A DNA stretch of 64,000 nt from Diploptera punctata (Eukaryota; Arthropoda; Insecta; Blattodea; Blaberidae): contig JASPKZ010003845.1 of NCBI GenBank assembly GCA_030220185.1, positions 2,923,501 to 2,987,500 on the forward strand. Direction: 5' to 3'. Both the position numbers and the translations under genes were made by a program. Below the pieces are notes generated by a model. That model was not told the origin of the DNA. It ran no database searches and saw only the letters and a program-made list of their open reading frames with translations. Each line of letters begins with the position of its first letter. Within the stretch, counting starts at the first letter, position 1. This document shows positions 10,337-21,814 of the stretch, in pieces.

Positions 10337-10445
10337 TCCTGGAAGGCCTCGCATTAGCACGGATGCAGAAACAATGAAGAGAACTGTGACGGCTTTCGAC
10401 ACTTGCCCACAAAAATCAACCGCCAAGCTGCACGTGAGCAGTGAT
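10337..10445 (+). pseudogene. Tc1/mariner-type transposase HTH fragment
   Basis: Immediately after the LINE-A tail, one frame reads 'PPGRPRISTDAETMKRTVTA' followed by 'FDTCPQKSTAKLHVSS'. A GRPR linker followed by a 'xxPxKSTxxL' helix-turn-helix is typical of Tc1/mariner-like transposase N-terminal regions, which bind terminal inverted repeats. No catalytic DDE part follows. The element may have been cut by the LINE-A insertion, since the LINE poly(A) abuts this frame. Confidence 0.5.
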
Positions 10446-10690
10446 TTGTTTTGTTTTGTTCTATTGTTCTAATTTGAAGGATTCCCTTTCCAATGATGCC
10501 ATCATATTTCCTTTAATAATAATATTTTCATCACAAAATGCAATCAAACGTATTGCCATATTTCTGAATCACTCTGTAAATCACAAGGTAAAACTCCGTT
10601 GAGGTATTAGGCACAGTATAAAAATTATAATATAAAATTGTGTGTCCTGTATGCATTATACTATTAAAAATAATTAAAACATTGTGGGCC

Positions 10691-10733
<43 letters not shown>

Positions 10734-10860
10734 CATGTTTTTGGGGGGGAATGGGAATTAAAACCTAGAACAATAAGTAAATTAAATTCTGCAGAAATTG
10801 ATTTTTGGAAGCGTTAAACTGGACTTTCTAGAAGAGATAAAATAAGAAACAGTGTAATTA
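10446..10860. other. unassigned sequence with (TG)n
   Basis: Contains an ATAT then TG dinucleotide run (10692-10732) and a G run near 10744. No gene was recognised. Confidence 0.5.
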
Positions 10861-11150
10861 AATGCTGGATGGGTGTTCAGACTTCAATATTGTGGATTTC
10901 ATAAAAAAACAAACACAATTGTATGGTCATGTAAAAATAATGATAGAAGACAAATTCCCAAGGAAACAAGAATGGATGTCACTTGGTAGAAGATGAAGAG
11001 AACAGCCAAACATAACGTGTATTAATGGTGTTTCGAACAGCATGAGGTAAAAAATGATTAGACAACGGAGATTGGAATGACAGAGCAATACGAAGGAGAA
11101 TGACAGTAGATTAATTTGGCGCAGGAAGATAATGTGAAACCTGCAAAATA
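10860..11150 (+). pseudogene. LINE-C/D C-terminal fragment
   Basis: Translated scraps 'QLYGHVKIMIEDKFPRKQEW' and a 'DNGDWNDRA'-like stretch near 11060-11090 match the 'KWYGHVQRMENERWPKNIYQW' to 'GDWNDRDKWK' end of the RTE-like copies. Several stops and frame changes are present. Confidence 0.6.
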
Positions 11151-11830
11151 AATAAATATATAATTTTAGAACTTAAAGCCGGAAATATGAGGCCAGCAAG
11201 CAAAAAGTCTCTTTCTTACGCCTAGATTTGAACCTTGGCACTAATCGCCTGAGAAGTTATTAAGTATAAAGTCATTAATTATTTTAAAAAGTTTAATAAA
11301 ATATACTTAATAATATTAACTATTGGAATAAGTAGCTGATGGAATAAGTGAATGAACAGACATTTTTGATAATTCTTTCTCTGTGTCATCTTTTATGTGA
11401 CTCTAAAAAATATTTTCTATATAAATCATTCTCTAAAGCATCTCAAAAGTACTTTCACTACTCTTAATTTCCTCCCCCCCCAAACTTAAGCGATGCCGCA
11501 TTTTGACTAGTGTGACATTCAATTAATCGACTTTAGTGACAAACAGTGAAACTGCAATAATATGCGTATCAGATTCATATTTAATGTCCGAAGATATAAT
11601 CACAATAATATTTTTTTCATACAAACTGCCATGGCCGCCTTCAAAGTGAGACAAAATTACAATCTCTTATTCTCCCATTTAAAATTCTCCGTATTTGGAA
11701 TCCAAATTATTTAGCCTCTGCTTTCTTGTAATCCTATTTATCCTCCAATCATAATTTAAACACTTGCTTAATGTACCTAATCACAAACATTCTCATCACT
11801 TCGGATCATATAGGTCTACCAACTATTAGT
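11151..11830. other. unassigned AT-rich sequence
   Basis: No coding frame or repeat was recognised apart from homopolymer runs (C run at 11475-11482). Confidence 0.45.
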
Positions 11831-11915
11831 ACTTTCTGCAACTGGAGATCCCTACCACAGGAAATCAGGGGCTGCCAGAGATTAAAATCATTTAAAGAAG
11901 TATAAATATATATTT
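11830..11915 (+). pseudogene. CR1/Jockey-type LINE ORF2 C-terminal scrap
   Basis: One frame reads 'WRSLPQEIRGCQRLKSFKEV' followed by a stop (about 11851-11913). The 'W-x-S-LP-x-x-I-R ... FK' ending is the usual C-terminus of CR1/Jockey-like reverse transcriptase ORFs. A second relative lies at 18540-19000 on the other strand. Confidence 0.6.
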
Positions 11916-12041
11916 GCTTTAACTTCGATTGAGTATTATGTTCACATTTAATGTGCGTGTATTAAATGGTGGTACTTGTTTTAATATTACTAGTAGTATT
12001 AGTATTATCATCAATGTTATTATTATTACGTTTAGTGTAAA

Positions 12042-12042
12042 A

Positions 12043-12080
<38 letters not shown>
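12042..12080. repeat. (TA)n microsatellite
   Basis: TA dinucleotide run. Confidence 0.95.
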
Positions 12081-12084
<4 letters not shown>

Positions 12085-12497
12085 ACTTGTACATTATCAA
12101 TGTAATATTGTCCAGAAGAAGAAATGTATGACGCACACCTCAGAATTGTACAGCGTTAAACAGTAAACTTCAAGTACTGCAGAGGAAGACTCCTAACGAC
12201 TTCAGTGTTAGATGCAACACATTAGAAACTGTATATATGTATATGTGTATATATGTGTGCGTGTGTGTGTGTTTGTGAATTACTATTTTTTAATTTTAAA
12301 TTTTTAATGTACATATTCGTAATTGTAAAACTAAACTTTGTATTTGCTTCCTAATTAATTGTAAAATAAAGCTTTATAAACCGAACTCTGCCAAAATTAA
12401 TAAAACATCAACCATAGGGGCCTATGTTGTTATTATTATTATTATTATTGTGTTTGCTTTATAAACAGAAGAGCTATACCGGTATATAGGTTATAAT

Positions 12498-13376
12498 ATA
12501 TAAAAGAATCTTTGTTTGTTTGTTCGTATTTTATGCGCGGCTATACTGTTGATCCGATTGTGATGGGGCTTTTTGCAAAATGTTCAGGAGATTCCTAGGA
12601 TGAACATAGGCTTAAAAATCGCCCTTTGTAGCGGAAAACGTGAAAAAATAGCTGTCTGGACGCTTAAATGGCTTACGCTGCCTAAATCATAACAAATACA
12701 CAAAATTAATGTACACAGAATTGAATATCTCAAAAAGCTCTACAAAAAAGTCCACGACAACATATGTTTATCTCTTACGGATAACTCACAATAACAATTT
12801 TTGTCTTTCATTGAGAAGTACGTAGATTCCTGTGCAAGCTTAGTAGCTCATGGCGGGTGTTCTTTTACGGATAACTCAAATAACGAAATTTGTCTTTTAG
12901 CTCATTTATGCCAAGAAGATCGAGTTAAGTAGATTGCCGGGCAACACCGGATAATCAGCACGGGGAATCTTAAAATAATTACTATATACATTTATAATTA
13001 TTTTTTCACTTTACTTATTCAACTAATCATAAGAAGTACATTCATTTTTGTCTTTCAGCTCATTTATGCCAAGAAGATCCGGATGAGTAGATTTCTGGAC
13101 AACGCCGGGTAAACAGCACGGGGTATCTAAAAATAATTAGGATATAAAATTTTCTTTACCTTATTTAACTAAACAAAAAACACATTAATTTTCGTATTTT
13201 GGCTCATTTATGTCAAGAAGATCGGGATAAGTAAATTCCCGGGCAACGCCGGGTAATCATCACGGGGTATCTAAAAAATATAAATTTATAATTTTTCTTT
13301 TACTTATTTAATTAAACATAAAACACATTAATTATCATTCATTTAGGCGTAGCAGCGCACGCCGGGTATTAGCTAG
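12498..13376 (+). mobile_element. Helitron-like nonautonomous element with internal repeats
   Basis: It starts ATATAAAAGAATCTTTG with the 'TTGTTTG...TGTTGATCCGATTG' head. It ends with GCACGCCGGGTATTAGCTAG, a hairpin-like GC segment followed by CTAG as in Helitron 3' ends. Inside, a unit of about 130 bp (CTCATTTATGCCAAGAAGAT ... CGGGCAACGCCGGGTAATCA ... GGGGTATCT) is repeated at about 12900, 13060 and 13200. The 11-mer TAGGTTATAAT flanks both sides (12487-12497, 13377-13387), a target-duplication-like feature that classical Helitrons lack, so the class is uncertain. No Rep/helicase coding is present. Confidence 0.55.
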
Positions 13377-13706
13377 TAGGTTATAATTTTGAATTCGACA
13401 TCTTAATTTTCCCATGTGTTTTATTTTTATATGAGGCCTATAAATAATAAAAATGATTAGAGATTAAAAAAAGTGGATACAGGAACATGTTTATACAGTG
13501 TAATCCTGTTCAATAAATAAATTATAATTTGAATATTGAATGTATAACTATAAATCTGTACTCTGTAATGTGCTGGTCATGGATGGAGAAAAAACCTTAT
13601 GAACTTAAATATGCCAGAATAAACAAAACATTATTGTTATTTAAATGAATTTCCTATTTTTCTTTTATTGTTATAGGGAGAGAATTAAACTGAATTCTGT
13701 CTACAA

Positions 13707-13807
<101 letters not shown>

Positions 13808-13847
13808 GTGACTTATATTAATTTAATACTAATAAAATTCATTGTTA

Positions 13848-14213
13848 AAACCGTTGAGGTGGAGAGTCACAAAATAAAATAAGTTAAAGTATACCTTCTT
13901 AGGTAAAATCCGTCGTCCTTAACTTATAAAATATGTAATCTTTATGCCTGTAGGCGTTTCTGAACATCCGTTCCATCTTCAGCAGGACCCTCTTCGCTAC
14001 AAAATCCAATATGATGGTTGATGCTGCTGGTCCTAATGTGGTGTTGTCGTGACAGCAGCATCAACCATCATACTGGATGTTGTAGCGAAGAGGGACCTGC
14101 TGAAGATGGAACGGATGTTCTGAAAGGCCTACAGGCATAAAGATTACATATTTTATAAGTTGTGGAACGACGGATTTTACCTAAGAAGGTATACTTTAAC
14201 TTATTTTATTTTA
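13848..14213. mobile_element. foldback (FB) hairpin element, copy 2
   Basis: Starts with the family end CCGTTGAGGTGGAGAGTCAC. The left arm (about 13871-14030) pairs with the right arm (about 14053-14213). Arm landmarks are CGTCGTCCTTAACTTATAAA, CCATCTTCAGCAG and its complement CTGCTGAAGATGGAACGG, and GGTATACTTTAACTTATTTT. The spacer is only about 20 bp. Confidence 0.9.
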
Positions 14214-14765
14214 TATTAATTTAAATGGTGCACAATATTACAAACTTACAATATTTATATAAAAGCGCAATAAATACAGAAGCTCGCCATAAATTATTAA
14301 TGATGTTGTAATGCTGTCTGAGGAAAGTGAAACATTTTCTATAAATATCTCAAGAGGTGGAAAATATAAATAATCAGTATTTATTACTTATAAAATAGAT
14401 ATAATTAATTAAGACGTGGGCGGACAGTTCATATGATCACAAGAATAATAAAGTTACGGATATACGGAATTTCTAGCGATGACGGTGTCGATATGTTCTG
14501 GGTAATCAATTCACAATAAGACGCGGAAGTAATAGAATCTATTTATAAGTGATGCCATAATATTAGCTTTTATTTTTTAAAAAACTCAAATTTAAAATGT
14601 GAACAAATAACGACAACGTAATCAAATTTGAGAACTTTCGAAATTTATTTTTTTAAGATCATCTAGAAAATCGAGAATACAAAGAAAAAAAGAACTCAAA
14701 TAAGAACGATGGAAATGAAATAATGTGCAATTGTAATATTGAGAGAAAAGAGCACTACAATGATG
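14214..14765. other. unassigned AT-rich sequence
   Basis: No gene or known repeat was recognised. Confidence 0.45.
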
Positions 14766-14767
14766 GT

Positions 14768-14995
14768 CGGTCCTAGTGGACTAATGGTTATTACTCGCCT
14801 CTGGTTCCGAGGCCCGCGGCTTTAAATCTGGCTAGGGTCCATTACTTTTTTAGGGTACGGGATTCTGAGAAAGCGAAGTTAATCCGTGGCTCCTGACTCG
14901 AAGATTTACGGTACGCGAAAGAAGCTCAAGCTTGAAAAAAAGAAACATTTGAACGAAATTTGCGGGTCCTTTCACGCCCACATTTGAATTGCAAC
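14768..14995 (+). repeat. SINE-1 copy, diverged
   Basis: The head CCTAGTGGACTAATGGTTAT and a mutated B box (GCGGCTTTAAATCTGG) are followed by the body element GAAGATTTACGG and CTCAAGCTTGAA. The 3' half is missing. Confidence 0.65.
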
Positions 14996-14999
14996 GCTA

Positions 15000-15240
15000 A
15001 TTAGCTTAACTGTTATCAAATAAATATACTAACAACAAAACAAATAATTTCAAGGCAGAGGAAAACAAAAGAAAAAATACTCTTTCAAGTCAAATATATA
15101 ATGCTTCTACGATGGGAATAAATTACAATAATTTGGACATTTCAGATATTACTGAACAACAACCAATATTACCTTGGTTTGGCCATATTAAAATAATGTT
15201 TTAATAATAATAATAATAACAACAATAATACATATCAATA
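15000..15240. other. unassigned sequence with short AAT run
   Basis: No gene is seen; (AAT)n at about 15203-15230. Confidence 0.4.
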
Positions 15241-15244
15241 AAAC

Positions 15245-15922
15245 TTAATATATGGTCAGACATAGAAATACATTATATAATGGAAATGGACAGCTATGAC
15301 AAATGAGGACAATTTGAGGAAGTAGCTGAATTCAAATACTAGGAACAATAATCACAAATAGAAATGAGATGCACAAAGGAATTAAACATAGGCTCAATTC
15401 TGGAAATGCGTGCTATTATGCATTACAGAGACTTTTGACGCCCCAACCCCTTTCAAAAAACGTTAAACTGAAAATATATAAAACTATTATTCTACCAGTT
15501 ATATAATATGGATGCGAAACATGGACTCTTACTTTAAGGGAGGAAAGGAGATTACGAGTATTTGAGAATAAAGTTCTTTGGAACATTTTTGGATCAAAGA
15601 GAGATGAACAGACAGGTGAATGGAGAAGACTACATAACAGAGATAAGAACAGTTAAGTCTCGTACACTGCGATGGGCTGGACATGTGGTACGAACGGGGA
15701 ATGAAAGACGTGCATGGAAGCTTCTTGTAGGAAAACCAGAAGGAAAATGCCCAGTTGGTAGACCAAGAATAAGGTGGGAGAATAACATTAACTATGATTT
15801 GAGGGAAGTGGATTATACAGGGTATGATAGGAAAAACATTAGCTCAGGATAGGAATTTATGGAGAGCTTATGTCCGCGCAGACATGAACCTATGGGTTCG
15901 ATAGTGCCAGCGAGTTAGTTAT
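15245..15922 (+). pseudogene. LINE-B 3' fragment
   Basis: It starts in the post-polymerase region (ATTATATAATGGAAATGGAC matches the copy at 63740-63780 read in reverse). It runs through 'KYLGTIIT'-like, 'TLTLREERRLRVFENKV' and 'WAGHVVRTGNERRAWKLLVG' segments to 'RPRIRWENNINYDLREVDYT', then the terminal GGTTCGATAGTGCCAGCGAG and an AAT repeat. Several frameshifts are present. It is a 5'-truncated, non-functional retrocopy. Confidence 0.85.
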
Positions 15923-15925
15923 TTA

Positions 15926-15945
15926 TAATAATAATAATAATAATA

Positions 15946-15991
<46 letters not shown>

Positions 15992-15992
15992 T
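15926..15992. repeat. (AAT)n microsatellite
   Basis: AAT repeat with one interruption, between the LINE-B 3' end and a SINE-1 3' end. Confidence 0.95.
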
Positions 15993-16396
15993 GTATTGTA
16001 AGCCTATGTTTTCCCTTTACACAGATTTAGGCGCTCTCCCCCTACAGGGAAGAATTTGAACCATTTTAATTTAGTTACACTTGTTTTCGTATAGATGTCA
16101 TTTTGAGTGGTACGTGGTCAGCGTTCCGCCTCATACTGACATCTACGTAGAAAACCAAGGTAGTACTAGGACGGGAAAATTCGGTAAATTTTGCTTAGAG
16201 GCCTTTTCATTCAGGCTTAAAGATTTTTTACGAGCCTAAAAAGCTTCAGACTCGGCACCCACGGCTTAAAGTCCCACCCGGAGGACTTGCTCCTTGGATT
16301 TTTCCGTCCTAAAAAATCCATCGACCCCGGCCGAGTTTGAACCCGCGACCCTCGGGACCAGAGGCAAGGAGCATAACCACTAGTTCACCGCGGCCG

Positions 16397-16397
<1 letters not shown>
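15993..16397 (-). repeat. SINE-1 copy, full length
   Basis: On the minus strand: head CGGCCGCGGTGAACTAGTGG, B box GCGGGTTCAAACTCGG, complete body, tail GGGAAAACATAGGCTTACAA. Both ends abut AAT/ATT microsatellite (15926-15990 and 16398-16440). Confidence 0.9.
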
Positions 16398-16446
<49 letters not shown>

Positions 16447-16475
16447 TAATAAGAAGAAGAAGAAGAAGAAGAAGA
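16398..16475. repeat. (AAT)n followed by (AAG)n
   Basis: Compound trinucleotide microsatellite. Confidence 0.95.
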
Positions 16476-16477
16476 AT

Positions 16478-16800
16478 GCAAAATTATAAGAAAATAAAAA
16501 TTAGGTCCTCAAGTCATACAGGAAGCATATAAACTCAAAAGTAAAAAAGGAAATAAAATTACATACATTCATAGTAATATTAGAAAACGAAGGTTAAAAA
16601 TGTATGGAGATATTAAACGAATGGACTCGAACAGACTTTCAAAACAAATATTAGAATTCTACGAAAATATAAGTAAACCACAAGTGGATGCTATAAAATG
16701 AATTGATGAAGTAAAAAAGGACTTAAAATTGACAGGAATTACTCAAGAAGATAACATAAACAGGTATATCATTATAATTAAGGTACACAGTGACAGGTTG
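16478..16800 (+). pseudogene. LINE-D type C-terminal fragment
   Basis: One frame reads 'RRLKMYGDIKRMDSNRLSKQ' then 'ILEFYENISKPQVDAIK' with a stop and continues 'IDEVKKDLKLTGITQEDNINR'. This is the usual post-RT 'GH..RM...R..K...' followed by a 'W...V..DL' ending of RTE-like ORFs. It is unlike LINE-B and LINE-C in detail, so it probably belongs to a further family. Confidence 0.6.
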
Positions 16801-17490
16801 ACCAAGAGAACAAACCAAAAAAAAAAAAGTAACATCAGGGGCAGTAGAGAGAAAGAAAGCCCATAGTCAAAAAACGAGGGTCATATGAAGTAAAAGGAAA
16901 CGCATCTAAGTACACTACTTTGCGTAGTCCTACATGGGCTCACTTGCAATAAAATAATAATAATAATAATAATAATGTCTAATAATAGCTTCATTTTACC
17001 TAGCACTAGAAGACGGCCGTAGCTGTTTCAATGCTGCGTTACACTGTATAGTGTTTGGAACGAGATGTGGTAAATTGCTAAATTCAATAGAACATTTTTT
17101 TGAATGATTGGCGAGTTTCTGACTTCATTAACAAAAGTCATGGTCTGTTGGTCTATTTAAATATACAATCCAAGATCGCTAATTCCTAGACGCCATAAGA
17201 AAAATGAATCCTGTGTGGTCGCTAAGACATAACGGAATCTTGCGCATGCGTGAAGAAATCTTGATGAACAATTACTTACAGTAGCTAATTATTCAGTTCA
17301 TTTGAATTAACACTTTTTTCGTTTCCCTCTAGCCGCTATGTAATTCAACACGCCTCAAGCAATGCCATAGTAATTTTCTTAAATAAATCAATATTAATTG
17401 TAATACAAAAACTTGTCGCGAATTGGCAGTTGGAAATCTTGTTCAATGTTTTGATATAACCTAGATAATAGTGAATAGTGAATACAACGA
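16801..17490. other. unassigned sequence with AAT runs
   Basis: AAT microsatellite at 16953-16976. No gene was recognised. Confidence 0.45.
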
Positions 17491-17492
17491 TA

Positions 17493-17495
17493 ACG

Positions 17496-17530
<35 letters not shown>
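17493..17530. repeat. (AAT)n microsatellite
   Basis: AAT repeat preceded by ACGATAACGATAAT. Confidence 0.93.
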
Positions 17531-17564
17531 TCTCTTCAACTCAAACAGCGAAAAATATTAAATA

Positions 17565-18500
17565 CAGACCATTGTTTACACAATATCATAACATCATATA
17601 CAACCGGTAATAGTTATGTACGCAACAAGGGAAGTAAGTAGTACATTGCTAGTCGAGGACGTGTTTGATCCCGAGCTTTAGCGAGGGCTAGCAAATAAGT
17701 TAGAGAATAGTAATGTACTTACTTCCCGAACTGTGTATGTAATTTTGTTCACTCCTGTACTAATAATTATGTTTGATTTTTATATTTCGTCTCAATTTAT
17801 ATCTTGGTTTGAATACTTCAATTGTTTGATAGCAGGATAATATTGATGACAACTGCATTTGTTTACTGTTGTCTGAATTAATGGTAGACATTTTAAATAA
17901 CAGTTTCAGACTGCATATTAATTACAGACATGATTAATTGTGATGCAGAGAAAGCGGGGAATGCTGCGGTTCATTTTCTATTACCAGCAAAGTCGAAAAA
18001 TATAGGCTATATGAAATAGTATACAGAATATTTAAGGAGTGGCGTAAATTAAAAAAAAACTGTAGTACATAAGGTAAAGAAACATATTGAAATAAATAAG
18101 AAAAATACTAATGAAAGCCAACCAAATTTAGTGGCTAATGTTTATAGTTGTAACAACTGTTCAATAACTATAAATTTGAATTATCAAAGTGAGAAATAAG
18201 TGTGATAGAATAATATTGTATTGTATTATTCAATAAAATTTTAAGTAGGTAACATTTTTACATTATTAATTACATAAATTACTTTTCTTCCCTAGGGAAG
18301 TAAGTTGAGCTATTATATGCCGATGAAAATGGATACCAAGGCCTCTGGTAATTCAACTTACTTCCCTATAAACAGAAAGATAATTAGGCCATTTATCGTA
18401 TTAGTAAAGGAGTGAACAAATATTTACACAGTATTACACTAAAATTATCATGAATCAAGTAGGTACCATTAGGGAAGCAAGTAATCAGAAACGATCAATT
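17565..18500. repeat. region with repeated GGGAAGTAAGT motif in both orientations
   Basis: GGGAAGTAAGT or its complement ACTTACTTCCC occurs near 17627, 17718, 18293 and 18358, and a variant (GGGAAGCAAGTAA) near 18472. Around 17610-17745 the flanks form an imperfect inverted repeat (TATGTACGCAACAAGGGAAG against CTTCCCGAACTGTGTATGTA). No coding sequence was recognised. Confidence 0.5.
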
Positions 18501-18539
18501 AATCTACTGATAGATCAATTACAAAAGAAAGAAATTTAA

Positions 18540-19000
18540 ATTTCATTTAAGGAAGCTACTGTCCGGCAGTCCCTGATTTCTTGTGGTAAGTAGTTCCAGA
18601 GTCTATAAGCACTAGATACAATATAGGAGTTAGAATAATGGGGGTTTTATATTGTAGAATCTGAAGTAGGAGGTTCTGATCCCATCGTGTACCCAAATTG
18701 TGATTGGAGGATATAAGATGGAAGCGAGAGGATAAGTAGCTTGCTGTAGAGATATGTATAATTTTGAACAGCAGAATAAGAATGGATTTTTCTAAGATCG
18801 TGGAGATGGAGCCTCAAGCATTTCGCGGAAATTTGAAGGAATATGGTCATATTTACGAATACTGAAAATATATATGATATTATGAATACTTTGCACTTTA
18901 TGTGCTAGTCCACCATTAATGTCTGTCATTAAGATATCCCAATAATCAAAATGCGGCATCACGAGAGTTTGACTAGATTCTTTTGAGATCAGTCGGACAA
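18540..19000 (-). pseudogene. CR1/Jockey-type LINE ORF2 3' fragment
   Basis: On the minus strand from about 18990: 'TLVMPHFDYWDILMTDINGG', then 'YDHIPSNFREMLEAPSPRS', a stop, and after a frame change 'LWNYLPQEIRDCRTVAS' near 18560-18600. The order matches the post-RT end of CR1/Jockey-like ORF2 ('...DY.DI...', '...LWN.LP..IR...S'). Stops and indels show decay. The 65-70 codon frame visible in the middle belongs to the same remnant. Confidence 0.7.
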
Positions 19001-19129
19001 AAATTTCCGAATATATTTAAAGGGTGAATTTAAAAGATTATAGAGTGTAAAATGAATAATTAAACAAAAGACATTTATATGTTTATTATACTATTTTTGT
19101 CGAATGATATCCGATTATCTTATGACATT

Positions 19130-19225
19130 TCTAGGATTCTCTCCTGGAATTGGCAGAACTGTAGTCTAACCCACTTCTGAAGCTCTAGCGCTTGAAAGGT
19201 GGAGTTACTTTACCCGATGTTATGA
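19130..19225. repeat. 'CTCTCCTGG / AACCCACTTCTGA' repeat fragment
   Basis: GATTCTCTCCTGG and CTAACCCACTTCTGAAGCTC recur at 54030-54100, and in the other orientation at 57385-57505 (CAGAAGTGGGTTACAAGTACG, ACCAGGAGAGAAAGC). This is a small dispersed repeat of unknown class. Confidence 0.5.
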
Positions 19226-20320
19226 TGAGTGTTAAATGATAATGAAGTATAATGACAATCCATAAACTTACATTTCAGATCATGGGCGACCATAGAAACA
19301 ATTTCCTTTAAGGAAAAATTCCTGTGTTCTGAGCGGTAAAGGAACCTGGACCTGATGAATTGTAGTAAGAATCTCTGACCACAATTCCACGAGGCAAATA
19401 TAGGCAAGTTCTGGTAATGTGGACCCTTCTGTTTGAGTGGACCCTGTTAATATCTTCTTTAATTGGTGCTGCCCTCGAACAGAAAATATTTTAACTTCTT
19501 CCCCTCATCAACTTTGACGGGTTCAAGGCCAGTTTATTTTATTCTTTTTGCGAAGAAGTGTTTATTTGTGATATTTATAAAAATGACCACTTTAAAAGTT
19601 TTTCAAGCTAAGAATCAATTTTTAATTTCTTCTATTGAATATTATAAATGTTGAAAAAACTCTTAAATATATTATATTATGTAAATGCTGTTTTAATATA
19701 CTGACGGGTTTGGTTTGGTATTATGTGACATGGTGGCTGTATAAAATAATTAACATAACAAAGGAATTAGGTTAATGTGGACCCTCCACGAGGATCTGGG
19801 TCCACTTTACACGGAAACATATATTTTATCAAATGAGTATGCTATCTGTAAAAACCATTCACTTAATTAATTTTATTAATATCTTTGTAATTTTACTAAA
19901 CCCAAAGACCGTCGCTTTCGACAGTTGAATGACGTGTGCACGTTATAATCAACAACAATTTTTCAAAACATTAAATAAATATCAACTCTTTTTAATTATG
20001 ATCAGTCATAAATATTTTCAGATTAATCAGTGCCTGTCTGTATAAATTAATAGATTAAATATACTTAAAAATAGACTAAAAGCTAAGGTGGACTCTGGGG
20101 GTCCACTTTAACCGAATATGGAAGTTAAAGTGGACCTTTCTTGTAATGTAAAACAGTTCATAAATTGTAAAGATGTTTCCATTTTTGAATAAAATAACAA
20201 TGCTATTTCATAGTTACAACACTAATGATAATCACTGTAATTAAACAAAATTCAAATCCCTTAATTAAAAGAAAAAATACAACAAATTCAAAAGAGGCGT
20301 CGAAATTACCCGAATTTCCT
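19226..20320. other. unassigned sequence with recurring GTGGACC motif
   Basis: GTGGACCCT or GTGGACCTT, or the complement GGTCCACTTTA, occurs near 19420, 19437, 19772, 19799, 20109 and 20131. Short flanks are partly shared (GTTAAAGTGGACC-like). No coding frame was recognised. Confidence 0.45.
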
Positions 20321-20321
20321 C

Positions 20322-20372
<51 letters not shown>
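20322..20372. repeat. (AAT)n microsatellite
   Basis: AAT repeat; open frames through it are artefacts. Confidence 0.96.
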
Positions 20373-21270
20373 AGATTTTAGGCCTAACAGTCTCTTCCGG
20401 ACTCAGTGTCCACCTAAATAGTTCCCGAACACCAACTGGAATCGTATCTTGACTTAAATGGTATATTGTCTTGGAGATATCGGGCATTAAGATGGTCACT
20501 AATTCGGGGAGGCGCTCGAAATTATTGTGTGGTCAAATTAGTAGGGCAGGTTATAAGATCTAGACTTGAAAATCTTCTGCCAACAGTATGGCTTGGAGAG
20601 TCAAAAAGTACTTATTAAGAGATGTACATCAATCTAAAGCTAGTGAGGAAGAAAAAGGGAGAGAGATAGAGAGAGAGAGAGAGAGGGGGGGGGAGAAGAA
20701 AGTTCCTACAAAATTAAAAATATAGTATAGCAGAAGAAAAAAGAAATGATACATTATACTAGAATGTGCAAAAAAAATATTGAATATATGTATTTATTAA
20801 ACGGGTTGCATTTTGTAGCCGGACTTAAGTGTTAATTAAAGACTTTGGGTGTGGTACCGGATCTGATTCTAAATATTATGACATGCCTTACGCCGACAGG
20901 GTGGCTATAAATGTCATTTTCACCTTCACCACACATGTGCAATTAGTCTACATAATAAATTCAATAACCTTTCTGGATTTTCTCTTAAAGTTTTCACTAA
21001 ATGGAGACTAGTCCTCAGGGCGTTGAGCAAGTTTGGAGATGGGGTTGCCATCTCAGGGCTTCCAAACCTGGGTGCTTTCTGTCTGGGTTTTCTTCCATAG
21101 CCTGATGGTCTGGTTATAAAAATGTGCTGGATTCTCGTTTTACATTCTCATCTTTGTCACAACTATGCGACAGTTATATTAGACAATGTAGATTTTAGTA
21201 ATTAGAAATGAAAAAAATAGTTTTTTTAAAAATGAAAATGACTGCGACCAAAATTTATAGGCCTATATAC
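20373..21270. other. unassigned sequence with GA-rich tract
   Basis: GAGAGA followed by a G run at 20659-20692. The remainder has no recognised gene or repeat. Confidence 0.45.
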
Positions 21271-21274
21271 TTAT

Positions 21275-21772
21275 GCCCCAACTTCTATTAAAATACATTA
21301 AATTTAGAATACATAAAACTGTTATTCTCCCAGTTATATTATACGGTTGCCAAACGTGGACTTTTACTTTATGGGAAAAGAAAAGATTACGAGTATTTGA
21401 GAAGGAAGTTCTTAGGAACAATTTTGGACCAAAGAGAGATGAACAGACAGGAGAATGGAGAAGACTACATAAAAGTGAGCTACACCTTCTTTGTAGGAAA
21501 CCAGATATAAAAAGAACAGTTGGGTCTCCTAGACTGCAGTTAATGTGATGGGCAGTTAATATGGCACGATTGGGGAATGAAAGAGGGACATGGAAGCTTC
21601 TTGTAGGAAAACCAGAGGAAAAGCAACCAGTTGGTAGAGCAAGAATGAGAGGGAAGAATAATATTTACCATAATTCGAGGAAAATAGATTATATAGGAGA
21701 TTATTGGAAAACATTAGCTCAGGATGTCTGTGCGGCCATGAACCAACAGTTTTGATAGCGCCAGTGAGTTAG

Positions 21773-21775
<3 letters not shown>
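21275..21775 (+). pseudogene. LINE-B 3' fragment
   Basis: Reads 'VILPVILYGCQTWTFTLWEK', 'RVFEKEVLRNNFGPKRDEQT', then after a frameshift 'MARLGNERGTWKLLVGKPEE' and 'RIDYIGDYWKTLAQDV'-like sequence. It ends in the family terminus (TTTTGATAGCGCCAGTGAGT) followed by a TA run. Two open frames of 91 and 64 codons are pieces of the same decayed ORF. Confidence 0.85.

Positions 21776-21811
<36 letters not shown>
21776..21811. repeat. (TA)n microsatellite
   Basis: TA run directly after the LINE-B terminus. Confidence 0.93.
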
Positions 21812-21813
<2 letters not shown>

Positions 21814-21814
21814 G

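Noticed and set aside
20203..20499. Open frames of poly-Ile on both strands
   Set aside because: They run through an AAT/ATT microsatellite.
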